A stretch of DNA of 51,028 bases from an uncultured bacterium (lineage in GTDB: Bacteria; Bacillota; Clostridia; Lachnospirales; Lachnospiraceae), in the NCBI GenBank assembly GCA_905215625.1, contig CAJMQQ010000014.1, positions 1 through 51,028 of the forward strand, written 5' to 3'. The notes below the pieces were generated by a model. It was not told the DNA's origin. It did not search any database and saw only the letters and a list, made by a program, of their open reading frames with translations. A program made the position numbers and the translations under genes. Below, in pieces: positions 32,706 through 41,019 of this stretch (positions are counted from its first letter, which is position 1; the number at the start of each line of letters is the position of its first letter).

Positions 32706-34199
32706 TTAATCTTCTGACCAGCAAAGAGCGCATTTTACCGCCTTCTTCCAGCCTTTTACCAGTTCTTTCCGGCAGTCTTCTTCCATCGTGCTGGAGAAGG
32801 TGTTGGAAATCTGCCAGTTTTTCCGGATCTCATCTTTGCTCTTCCAGTATCCAACTGCCAGACCTGCCAGGTAAGCAGCTCCCAGAGCAGTGGTCTCAAT
32901 GCATTCCGGACGGACGATGTCTTTATTTAAAATATCAGCCTGGAACTGCATTAAGAAATTATTGGCGCAGGCTCCGCCGTCTACCCGGAGCTGCCTTAAG
33001 CAGATCCCGGAATCCTGGTGCATGGCTTCAATCAGATCGTTTACCTGGTAGGCCATAGACTCTACCGTGGCGCGGATAAACTGCTCCTTATTGGTTCCCC
33101 TGGTTACCCCCACAATGGTTCCTCTGGCATACTGATCCCAATAAGGCGCGCCAAGTCCTGCAAATGCCGGAACTACATATACGCCGCCAGTATCTTTTAC
33201 CGCAGTACAATACTCTTCCGTCTGGGCTGCAGTGCGAACCATACGCATCTCATCCCTCAGCCACTGAACCGCCGCGCCTGCTACAAAAACGCTTCCCTCT
33301 AACGCATACTGGGTCTCGTCCTGGGTGCTGGCTGCAATAGTAGTCAGCAGGCCGTTATTGGAGCGGACTGCTTTAGTTCCTGTATTCATCAGCAGGAAAC
33401 AACCCGTTCCATATGTATTTTTCATCTCGCCTTCTTCAAAGCAGCACTGTCCGAACAAAGCTGCCTGCTGATCGCCTGCCGCTCCTGCAATCGGGATCTT
33501 TCCTCCCATTACGTCGGAAGAAGTATAACCGTAAATACAACTGGACGGTTTTACATCCGGAAGCATACTCTTTGGAATATGGAAATACTCTAAAATCTCT
33601 TCATCCCAGCATTTCCGGTGAATGTCAAACAACATGGTACGAGCGGCATTGGTATAATCAGTTACATGGATGCATCCCTTGGTCAGATTCCAGATTAGCC
33701 AGGTATCTACGGTTCCAAACATCAGATCGCCCCGTTCTGCCTTTTCCCTTGCTCCGGGCACATTGTTCAGAATCCACTCAATCTTGCTGCCGGAAAAATA
33801 GGCGTCTGGAATCAGGCCTGTACGCTCAATGATTTTTTCTTCCCAGCCGTCTTCTTTTAATTTTTCAATCCGGTCCGCAGTTCTGCGGCACTGCCATACG
33901 ATTGCATTGTATACAGGTTCTCCGGTGTCTCTGTCCCACACAATGGTAGTTTCACGTTGGTTGGTAATCCCAATCGCTGCAATATCGCTGTAGTGCGCGC
34001 CGATTTTTCCCATTGCTTCCATTGTCACGGAAAGCTGCGAGGACCAAATCTCCATTGGATTGTGTTCTACCCAGCCTGGTTTTGGATAAATCTGCGTAAA
34101 TTCTTTCTGGGCTACGCTGCAGATCGTTCCCTGTTCATCAAACAGAATACATCTGGAACTGGTCGTTCCCTGATCCAAAGCAATTACATATCTTCCCAT
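32706..34199 (-). CDS. glpK: Glycerol kinase
   Basis: Phosphorylates glycerol to glycerol-3-phosphate, the inducer of GlpP. The ATP-binding GTTSSR is at residues 10-15, glycerol contacts are in NQRETT, and the late ATP motif is DGGACANNFLMQ. At 497 residues it has the family length. The chosen ATG follows AAAGGAG by 6 bases. The gene has its own promoter and attenuator and is followed by an mgtC-like gene. No glpF is visible in the window. Confidence 0.96.
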   Translation of the reverse strand: MGRYVIALDQGTTSSRCILFDEQGTICSVAQKEFTQIYPKPGWVEHNPMEIWSSQLSVTMEAMGKIGAHYSDIAAIGITNQRETTIVWDRDTGEPVYNAIVWQCRRTADRIEKLKEDGWEEKIIERTGLIPDAYFSGSKIEWILNNVPGAREKAERGDLMFGTVDTWLIWNLTKGCIHVTDYTNAARTMLFDIHRKCWDEEILEYFHIPKSMLPDVKPSSCIYGYTSSDVMGGKIPIAGAAGDQQAALFGQCCFEEGEMKNTYGTGCFLLMNTGTKAVRSNNGLLTTIAASTQDETQYALEGSVFVAGAAVQWLRDEMRMVRTAAQTEEYCTAVKDTGGVYVVPAFAGLGAPYWDQYARGTIVGVTRGTNKEQFIRATVESMAYQVNDLIEAMHQDSGICLRQLRVDGGACANNFLMQFQADILNKDIVRPECIETTALGAAYLAGLAVGYWKSKDEIRKNWQISNTFSSTMEEDCRKELVKGWKKAVKCALCWSED

Positions 34200-34273
34200 A
34201 GTCTTCTCCTTTTGCCGCCTCACAGACGATTTTCTTTCCCTAATGCTTGTTAATTTTTTACCAATTCGTAAAG

Positions 34274-34330
34274 AAAAAGCAGGGACTATACGGCTTTTGC
34301 AGCCATCTACCCTGCTCTGTCATCTCTAAG
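34274..34330 (-). promoter_or_regulatory. Transcription attenuator with candidate GlpP-binding element, glpK operon
   Basis: On the minus strand CTTAGAGATGACAGA runs into GCAGGG (element 34310-34330). GCAGGG is the 5' arm of a terminator with inner GGCT/AGCC pairing; the 3' arm CCCTGC (34279-34284) is followed by TTTTTC. The layout is the same as at glpA and the importer operon. Confidence 0.75.
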
Positions 34331-34355
34331 GCAATCCTTTATTCATCTGTTGTCA

Positions 34356-34384
34356 ATTTTAACATGGCTTTTCTAAAATTGCAA
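34356..34384 (-). promoter_or_regulatory. Promoter of glpK-mgtC
   Basis: TTGCAA (34379-34384) and TAAAAT (34356-34361) are spaced by 17 bases on the minus strand. A TTGACA overlaps just downstream but has no matching -10. Confidence 0.55.
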
Positions 34385-34455
34385 GATGAAATAGTTGATT
34401 TGTCTAATTTTTTCCTATGTCTTTCAAATATGCTGTGCAAACTTACAAATTATTG

Positions 34456-35313
34456 CTATTTTAAGTGCTTATCCAGTGTAAATCCTCTTCCCCTGACTTC
34501 CCTGACTCCATTAATAATGATAAATGCCTTCGGATCAATCTGCTGGACATACTGGTTTAAGTGGCTCATTTCCCGATTATGAAGGACGCAAAGAACTGCT
34601 TTCTGGTCTAAATGCTGGAATCCGGTCTGAATCGGCACATAGGTGGAACCCCGATCCATATCTTTTTGAATAATCTCATTAATCTTCTCATACTCTTTGC
34701 TGATAATGAGCACCTGGACGTCTCCGGCGCCGAATACCAGCACCTGATTTACCATGAAAGAAGTCAGAAGTACGGATAAAATACCGTATAAAATCTCTTC
34801 TCCCCCTGTAAATAACACCTGGGACATCAGAATAAACACATCGAAGCAGTACATTGTGACTGCTACCGGAATCCGGAACTTTTTATTTAAAATCAGCGGC
34901 GGAATATCCATACCTCCGGTAGAACCGCCAAGCCGCATGACGATTCCCAGTCCCAGTCCAACCAGTGCGCCGCCGAAAATGGCAGACAGCAGACGATCGC
35001 TGGTAATGTGTCCCAGAGCCTCTATGCCTAACATTCCGTCTAACAGTACCGGAAACAGCAGGGTACTGATAATGGTGGTCATGGCAAATCGTTTTCCTAA
35101 AATCCACAACCCTAAGAAAAACATAATCACATTAATGCACGCTACTGCTACCGATACGTTTACATGAAAAAAGTACTCTACGCTTCTTGCAATACCGGTT
35201 GCGCCGCCTACCAGAAAGTTGTTCGGAACCAAAAATGCCGCCAGGCCGAAAGCAAATATCATATTTCCCAGCACAATTCCCAGCGCTTTGGCTATGCCTC
35301 TTCCTATCTTCAC
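34456..35313 (-). CDS. YitT-family membrane protein
   Basis: A 285-residue protein: five to six membrane helices of the YitT type (FGLAAFLVPNNFLVGGATGIA at the start, GLGIVMRLGGSTGGMDI in the middle) and a C-terminal soluble DUF2179 domain (about residues 195-285: VLIISKEYEKINEIIQ and REVRGRGFT). The family is widespread in Firmicutes with no proven transport substrate. The start codon is GTG with GAGGGAG upstream. It lies between the glpK and nhaC units with no visible functional tie. Confidence 0.9.
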   Translation of the reverse strand: MKIGRGIAKALGIVLGNMIFAFGLAAFLVPNNFLVGGATGIARSVEYFFHVNVSVAVACINVIMFFLGLWILGKRFAMTTIISTLLFPVLLDGMLGIEALGHITSDRLLSAIFGGALVGLGLGIVMRLGGSTGGMDIPPLILNKKFRIPVAVTMYCFDVFILMSQVLFTGGEEILYGILSVLLTSFMVNQVLVFGAGDVQVLIISKEYEKINEIIQKDMDRGSTYVPIQTGFQHLDQKAVLCVLHNREMSHLNQYVQQIDPKAFIIINGVREVRGRGFTLDKHLK

Positions 35314-35401
35314 TTTTTCTCCCTCTTTTCTTCTGTTATTGTTGTGATTGTAACAAATTTTCCCAATAAAAAAAATATCCTGTGTTATATCCCGGGATCA
35401 G

Positions 35402-35427
35402 GAAAGCCGCCTGGGCAGGCGGCTTTC
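35402..35427 (-). terminator. GC-rich hairpin behind nhaC
   Basis: GAAAGCCGCCT and AGGCGGCTTTC are perfect 11-base arms around a 4-base loop, just after the nhaC stop on the minus strand. The T-rich tract (TATTTTTTTTATT) follows only after about 25 bases, past a second small palindrome. Confidence 0.65.
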
Positions 35428-35429
35428 TG

Positions 35430-36827
35430 TCAATCCTTTTTCTCTTTGTGCTTAATCGAAATTCCCGTAAATCCATAGAAAATAGAGAATAACGGTGTCA
35501 GCCACAAAAGTGGAACAAACAGGATGTACTGGGACCAGGTAACTCCCAGGGTTCCTGCCATATAGCTTCCGTAACCATGCCACGGAATCATCGGGCCAAC
35601 CAAGGTGCCGCTGTCTTCCAGACATCTGGAAAGGATTCTCGGTTCAATATTTCTCTCTTCGAATAACGGCTTCATTAACGTACCGGTCAGTACATGAGAC
35701 ATCGGGCTGGAGCAGCTCACGATACTGGTCACGTAACCCACCATAATGGTTGCAAAAATCAGCGCGCCGTCGCTGTGGATATGCTTGGTAAATACAGATA
35801 GAATGTTGTTTAACACTCCCAGCTTGTTTAACATACCACCCATACCGACTGCAAACGTAATAATTGCCACATACTGAAGCATACTGTTCATACCGCCGCG
35901 GTTTAAGATGGATTTTAATACGCCGATGTCGGTGTCAGAGGTAAATCCGTTGTAGGCTACGCTTAATGCGGATCTTAAATCTGCGCCCTGAACAAAAATT
36001 GCTACCAGAGCGCCTGCTACTGCGCCGATTCCCAGGGCTTCAAATGCGCCTACCCGGAACATTAACAAGACAATAATCAGGACTGCCGGAATCAGGGTTT
36101 CCCATCCAATGTGGAAACTTCCTTCCAGATAGCTGATATAGGTATTTAAATCGCCTGGATCGTAGCCGCCGCTGGTCTGGGAAAATCCCAGTACCGTAAA
36201 GAAAATAATACTGATAATCATTGGAGGAACCGTGGTCCACAGCATACTCTTTACATGGTCGCCAAGCTTTGCGCCTGCTACTGCCGGAGCCAGGTTGGTT
36301 GTATCGGAAAATGGACTTAATTTATCGCCGAACATAGCGCCGCAGATAACGGCGCCGGCTACCATACCAGGATTGATTCCCATTGCATGGCCGATTGCCA
36401 TCATGGCCACTCCTGCGCTTCCTGCTGAACCATAAGACGTACCGGTTACCATACTTAATACTGCCGTAAATACCAGAGAAAATACCAGCAGATAAGATGG
36501 GTTAATGGATTTTAATCCATAGACAATAATGGTTGGAATCGTACCGGACTGCATCCACGTACCAATCAGAACACCGATTGCCATCAGAATGGCCATTGTC
36601 GGCAAAACTACCTGAAGAGCTTCAAACGCCCCTTTCTGCACCTGTTTATAATCCACTTTAAATATCAGGCAGGCTCCATAAATAATCATCCAGGAGAAAA
36701 ACAGACCGATCATCGGGCCGCCTACCTTCAAGGTTACACAGGTTGCAACAGAAATAATAATGAAAATCATTACTATGGCTGACTGCCATCCATTCAGAGT
36801 CTTCAGCTCTTTTTCTTTGCTTTCCAT
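35430..36827 (-). CDS. Na+/H+ antiporter NhaC-family transporter
   Basis: A 465-residue membrane protein with about eleven hydrophobic segments. NhaC-family features are the glycine-rich GTSYGSAGSAGVAMMAIG and FGDKLSPFSDTTNLAP. Some family members exchange malate/lactate or amino acids rather than protons, so the substrate is open. The second ATG (36827) has GAGAGGG at 7-8 bases and is preferred; 36833 is possible. It is monocistronic. Confidence 0.88.
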   Translation of the reverse strand: MESKEKELKTLNGWQSAIVMIFIIISVATCVTLKVGGPMIGLFFSWMIIYGACLIFKVDYKQVQKGAFEALQVVLPTMAILMAIGVLIGTWMQSGTIPTIIVYGLKSINPSYLLVFSLVFTAVLSMVTGTSYGSAGSAGVAMMAIGHAMGINPGMVAGAVICGAMFGDKLSPFSDTTNLAPAVAGAKLGDHVKSMLWTTVPPMIISIIFFTVLGFSQTSGGYDPGDLNTYISYLEGSFHIGWETLIPAVLIIVLLMFRVGAFEALGIGAVAGALVAIFVQGADLRSALSVAYNGFTSDTDIGVLKSILNRGGMNSMLQYVAIITFAVGMGGMLNKLGVLNNILSVFTKHIHSDGALIFATIMVGYVTSIVSCSSPMSHVLTGTLMKPLFEERNIEPRILSRCLEDSGTLVGPMIPWHGYGSYMAGTLGVTWSQYILFVPLLWLTPLFSIFYGFTGISIKHKEKKD

Positions 36828-37088
36828 ACTCATTCCCTCTCTTTTTTGATTCGTTATTTTTTTAACGTTAATGAATTCTATCATACCTCAAGAATGTGGA
36901 TAAAAACATAACCTATGTTAAGTTTTTGAAAAATAGTTTAGAAATTCTTTTGAAAGACGTCACACTTTTATCACATCTTCCTAATAGAATGATCTATGTC
37001 AAGAACAGAGAGGCTTACGCCTTTTCACTTAGACTTTTTCATACTCAAAGCCGACAGGTTTTCCTGCCGGCTTCCTCCCATTTTAACC

Positions 37089-37856
37089 CTATTTTCCAGT
37101 CTGGTTTTCTTTGCGGTTCAGACTCAGAGGCAGATGAACACCCAGAGGGTTGATGATTACTCCTGCCGCTTCTTTTGGAAGCATCTCCGGAATCTTTGCC
37201 GATTCGATTACCATTGGCTTTAATTTATTTTCCCTGTTAAATTTCTGGAATTCCAGAATATCCGTAAACAGCGGCTGGAATACTGCGCCTGTTTTCAGCT
37301 TCATCAGCGGAATTCCCTTATCTTCTGCCTGTACCGGAACAATATATCTGCCTTTTCCAAAGTGGCTGGCAATCTCTTCCTGGAGTTCCTCCACCTTTGC
37401 ATTGCCTGGTTCTGCCGGCTGGCCCTTTAATTCCTGCATTAAATAAATCGCAGTCAGGTGAAGCGCCGGATTTTCCACCCATACTTTTCCTTCCGGAAGA
37501 TCCTTCGGATCCCTTCTGGTTACAAATTCGCTTAACTGAACCAGGTATTCTTCTCCCTCCCTGGTTACAAACAAAGCGTTGACGCCCATGGCGTATAAAT
37601 TTGTATAAAATACCAGCAGATGCTTCTGTTCTAATTTTGCAATGCTGACCGGAATTTTTTCTTCTACCAGGCTCTTAGCCTTGGCTTTTGCTTCTTCCAT
37701 ATCAAAAAACAGCAGAATTTCATCATCAAACGTCTCCGGATGGCAAACCACATATGGTTCCCTGGTACATACAGACATTAACACATATAATTCGGAGGCT
37801 GTCCGAAGCTGCTCGAAAAGGGCCGGCTTTTCGATTTTTCCACTCTTGTCGCTCAT
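37089..37856 (-). CDS. SseB-family protein
   Basis: A soluble 255-residue protein. Two SseB-type segments are visible: the N-terminal LYVLMSVCTREPY to VNALFVTREGE, and a C-terminal half with YIVPVQAEDKGIPLMKLKTG and FTDILEFQKFN. SseB domains occur in stress and secretion-related proteins, but no biochemical activity is established. AAGGAG precedes the ATG. A hairpin AGCCGACAGG/CCTGCCGGCT (37049-37072) follows the stop. Confidence 0.8.
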   Translation of the reverse strand: MSDKSGKIEKPALFEQLRTASELYVLMSVCTREPYVVCHPETFDDEILLFFDMEEAKAKAKSLVEEKIPVSIAKLEQKHLLVFYTNLYAMGVNALFVTREGEEYLVQLSEFVTRRDPKDLPEGKVWVENPALHLTAIYLMQELKGQPAEPGNAKVEELQEEIASHFGKGRYIVPVQAEDKGIPLMKLKTGAVFQPLFTDILEFQKFNRENKLKPMVIESAKIPEMLPKEAAGVIINPLGVHLPLSLNRKENQTGK

Positions 37857-38022
37857 AATTTACTTCTCCTTCAGGTTTTTCTCGTCTGTTTTCCATTATA
37901 ACATCTTCACTGCTATGGGGCAATGAGAAGTTTTGGGATAGGTTTATTCTTTTTTTATAAAAAAATCATTTTTCCTTTCTTGTATCTTTCTCTTTGCCTG
38001 TTATACTATCATAAGTTTCTTT

Positions 38023-38634
38023 TTGTTTTATTTTCCGGCGGCTTTTGCCGTCATTACTGCAAAGGATGATTTTTTCTTGAAAATACTGGCTTATTTTGTA
38101 ATTCCGTCTTATACGTATTTATTTGCCCGCGGGTACGGATGGTTTACCACTAATTTTTCCGTAATCGCCAACTCTCTCCAGAAAGGCATGGGGTTTGCCA
38201 TCTGGGGAATCCTAATCGGGTTTTACCTTTTTCTCATCCACCGGAAATTAAAAACAACCCTGCAGCTTCCTGCAGGTTGTCTCCGACTGCTTCCTGCGGC
38301 GCTGATTTTGCTGTTTTGTGCAATCACGACGCCCTATCTTCCAGATGATATGCCGCTAAAAGCATCTTTGCATATTGTTTTTGCATTTTTATCTGGAGTT
38401 TTGATTCTCTTGTACTTTTTATGGATCATTGCACTTCAGTACCGTCAGGCTCCAGGATTGTACCGCCCCCTGTTTACTGGGATTATCGGAATTATTATCG
38501 GATCTTGTCTCCTGTTCCTTCTTGCCGGAATTGTCAGCAGTGCCCTTGAAACCTTTCTTACCGTCTCGATTTCCATTCTGGCTTACCGCCTGTGGGAAAA
38601 GCAGCTTTCCCTCAGCACATCTGTTCAGTCTTAG
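38023..38634 (+). CDS. Polytopic membrane protein of unknown function, start uncertain
   Basis: About 203 residues with five or six hydrophobic segments; I recognise no family. The open frame has no ATG at its start: the first TTG (38023) has no ribosome binding site, while a TTG at 38077 is preceded by AAAGGA at about 10 bases and would start just before a membrane helix. The frame stays open upstream to 37942 across a promoter-like TTGTAT-16-TATACT. The 5' end may therefore be truncated. A clear terminator overlaps the stop codon. Confidence 0.6.
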   Translation: MFYFPAAFAVITAKDDFFLKILAYFVIPSYTYLFARGYGWFTTNFSVIANSLQKGMGFAIWGILIGFYLFLIHRKLKTTLQLPAGCLRLLPAALILLFCAITTPYLPDDMPLKASLHIVFAFLSGVLILLYFLWIIALQYRQAPGLYRPLFTGIIGIIIGSCLLFLLAGIVSSALETFLTVSISILAYRLWEKQLSLSTSVQS

Positions 38635-38656
38635 CCCTTGAAAGCTAAGACTTTTT
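38628..38656 (+). terminator. Terminator of the membrane protein gene
   Basis: GTCTTAGC (38628-38635) and GCTAAGAC (38644-38651) form an 8-bp stem followed by TTTTTC and more T. The same bases encode the lysine-rich tail of the convergent glycosyltransferase gene. Confidence 0.75.
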
Positions 38657-39979
38657 CTTTTTTTTCGGTCTGACCGGCGGATTTTCTTTCTTTAAGACGT
38701 GGCAGATGTTTTCCTTAATCCGATTGGATAAATACGCATACTGAATCAGTTCTTCCTCGTTAAAACCGGCGAACCTGGCGACTTCATAGTCTTTCTGGGC
38801 AATGGACAGTTCTTCCAGTACCGGTTCTGATGCCGGAAGGAGTTCGACCTGAACCTGGTCTTCTACTTTAATCAGTTCTTTCATGGTCAGCTTCTGCAGC
38901 GCCAGAGCCAGACGGCTTCTGGACATATTGGTCACATCCGACAGTTCTTTTAATGTATCAATCCTGGGTTTCTGGCTGAAATAAATCAACAGGCTGACTT
39001 CTGAAAGGGACAGACCATATTTAATCGCTACTGGATCCAGATAATGGTCCAGCAGTTTTCTGTCTCGATAAGAATCCAAAAGAACGCCTTCTCCCTCCAG
39101 CGCCCCATGGCTTACGGTACTTCTCTCGTCTCCCAGTTTTGTGGAACCTGGGAAAATAGAAAGGGGAACCGCCCCGTCTCCTGCCGCATCCAGCAAAAAC
39201 CGGTAAACAGACAGCCGGTTTTTTTCATAATCTTCTTCCGTCAATACGGATTTGTAAAAATCATGATAGTATTCAAAGACCATCCGTTTCATTTTGATGG
39301 TCTTTGTAAAGCTTAATCCCTGGGTTACCAGAGAGCCTTTTGTCTTTACATAGTAGTAAATGGGCACACGCAGGGCATAAATCGTCTTTGTGTGGCGCAG
39401 ATATTCCAGATTAAACATGAAATCTTCGCACCAGCTAATCGTTTTATCCATAGAAAGATGGTATCTTTCTATGATCTCTCTTCTAAACAGCTTATTCCAC
39501 AACACTCCATAATAAAAATCTGCCGGATTTTCCATCATAAATCCTGCAAATTCATCCAGGGTCAGAACGCCGTCTTTCTCAATGTCTCCTTTATGGGACA
39601 ACCGGTCTCCAATGACCCTGTAGAAGTCTGCAATTACCATGTCGCATCCGCTGTCTTTCGCCGCCCTGACCATCAGGCTTGTGGCGTCCGGCGTAATCCA
39701 GTCATCGCTGTCTAAAAACTGGACATACTGGCCTTTTGCCTTTTTCAGTCCCAGATTGCGGGTGTCGGAAACTCCTGTATTTTCTTTGTGGATAACTTGT
39801 ACCCTGTTATCTTTTTTCTGATATTCTTCACAGATCTCTCCGGAATCGTCGGTACTTCCATCGTCAATGAGCAGCAGCTCAAAATCCGCATAACCTTGAT
39901 TTAAAACACTCTCTACACAGCGCCGTATGCTGTCTTGTGCATTATAAACCGGAATAATCATGCTTACCATCGGGTTCAT
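38645..39979 (-). CDS. Glycosyltransferase family 2 fused to a MarR-like winged helix
   Basis: A 444-residue protein with two recognisable parts. Residues 4-230 are a GT-A glycosyltransferase: IIPVYNAQDSIRRCVESVL, D39-D40-G41, the metal-binding D90-S-D92-D93, and an ISWCEDFMFN block that may hold the catalytic base. Residues about 310-425 look like a complete MarR regulator: a helical start, winged helix TLKELSDVTNMSRSRLALALQ (342-362), wing region, and C-terminal dimerisation helices. The tail is lysine-rich (PKKKKKS). AAAGGAG is 12 bases before the ATG. The GT2 assignment is firm; the regulator-like half is clear but its DNA-binding function is inferred. Confidence 0.85.
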   Translation of the reverse strand: MNPMVSMIIPVYNAQDSIRRCVESVLNQGYADFELLLIDDGSTDDSGEICEEYQKKDNRVQVIHKENTGVSDTRNLGLKKAKGQYVQFLDSDDWITPDATSLMVRAAKDSGCDMVIADFYRVIGDRLSHKGDIEKDGVLTLDEFAGFMMENPADFYYGVLWNKLFRREIIERYHLSMDKTISWCEDFMFNLEYLRHTKTIYALRVPIYYYVKTKGSLVTQGLSFTKTIKMKRMVFEYYHDFYKSVLTEEDYEKNRLSVYRFLLDAAGDGAVPLSIFPGSTKLGDERSTVSHGALEGEGVLLDSYRDRKLLDHYLDPVAIKYGLSLSEVSLLIYFSQKPRIDTLKELSDVTNMSRSRLALALQKLTMKELIKVEDQVQVELLPASEPVLEELSIAQKDYEVARFAGFNEEELIQYAYLSNRIKENICHVLKKENPPVRPKKKKKS

Positions 39980-40086
39980 GAATGATTCAATCTCCTTTCG
40001 AAGTAGATAGCGTCCGTATACACTGATGCTACGCTTAGGGAAAGTATAGCATGAAGCGGGATGGTTCTCAATGGGAAGAAGAAAAT

Positions 40087-40131
40087 ATCCCAGTTGGAGT
40101 GACATACCTGCCTGAACATTCCAACTGGGAT
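40087..40131 (-). terminator. Terminator of the macrodomain-sirtuin operon
   Basis: ATCCCAGTTGGA (40087-40098) and TCCAACTGGGAT (40120-40131) form a perfect 12-bp stem, followed on the minus strand by ATTTTCTTCTT. Confidence 0.75.
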
Positions 40132-40140
40132 GATGTTATT

Positions 40141-41019
40141 TTATATTGCCTTATTCCACTCTGCCAGTATTTCCCCCACATCTCCATTCAGGCAAATCGA
40201 TCGTTCTATAATCTCTTTCGGCGCATATGCCTGTCCGGCATTGATACAAGCATATACTGCCTTTGGATTTTTTGCTGTCAGCTGCCAGAATGGGTATTTG
40301 ATGATTCCAGGGGTGTTGTAACCGACGCCAAGTTCCAGAAACAAAATTCTTGAATCGTTTCTTGTACGCACAAAATTCTCGTAACGCATCGCCGCCATGT
40401 GCCATCCTTCATCTTCCACAAAATGTTCATCTGCCCGCAGATTCATGGTAAGCGGTCTGCCGCAATGTGGGCAGACCGGAAGCAATTCACTGGGAACCCT
40501 CATATTTTGCTGCTGTCGGAACATTTTCTCAATGACCGGGCGGTTATCAAATGTCTCCTGGCAGCAAGGCCCGGAACATTGAAACAGACCGTAATCTCCC
40601 TGGGTATAAAACAGTCGGCTTTTATCAAATCCGGCTTTCTGAAAGCAGTGATCTACATTGGTGGTAATCACAAAATAGTCCTTCCCTTTCAGCAGCTTTA
40701 ACAGTTCCCCATAAACAGGTTTTGGCGGTTCCTGGTAACGGTTAATCCAGATATAGCGGCTCCAATATGCCCAGTATTCTTCTGGAGTTGGAAATGGATA
40801 AAAACCGCCGGAATACATATCCTGGAATCCATACAACTTCTCAAAATCCGAAAAATATTGATGAAACCGCTCTCCATCATAGGTAAATCCTGCTGAAACG
40901 GAAAGGCCGGCGCCAGCTCCCACTACGACCGCATCTGCAATCCTTAGCTGTTTTTTCAGCTTCTCAGATAGTGTCAAGCAGTCTTCTGTAGATTTTATAA
41001 TCTTCATTTTTGAAAACAT
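40141..41019 (-). CDS. Class M sirtuin (SirTM), protein ADP-ribosyltransferase
   Basis: A 292-residue Sir2-fold protein. The NAD pocket is GAGAGLSVSAGFTYDGERF (34-52) and TTNVDH (119-124). At the place of the usual catalytic His-Gly it has T139-Q140-G141, as in class M sirtuins, which ADP-ribosylate proteins rather than deacetylate. Zinc-site cysteines are C148, C152 (or C153), C183 and C186. The ATG has GAGGTGAT upstream and overlaps the macrodomain gene by 56 bases. In staphylococci and streptococci SirTM modifies a lipoylated GcvH-L encoded in the same operon; no GcvH-L or LplA2 gene is present here. Confidence 0.9.
   Translation of the reverse strand: MFSKMKIIKSTEDCLTLSEKLKKQLRIADAVVVGAGAGLSVSAGFTYDGERFHQYFSDFEKLYGFQDMYSGGFYPFPTPEEYWAYWSRYIWINRYQEPPKPVYGELLKLLKGKDYFVITTNVDHCFQKAGFDKSRLFYTQGDYGLFQCSGPCCQETFDNRPVIEKMFRQQQNMRVPSELLPVCPHCGRPLTMNLRADEHFVEDEGWHMAAMRYENFVRTRNDSRILFLELGVGYNTPGIIKYPFWQLTAKNPKAVYACINAGQAYAPKEIIERSICLNGDVGEILAEWNKAI

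Noticed and set aside
32706..34223. GlpK start at 34223
   Set aside because: The ATG at 34199 follows AAAGGAG by 6 bases and begins at the natural MGRYVIALDQGT terminus.
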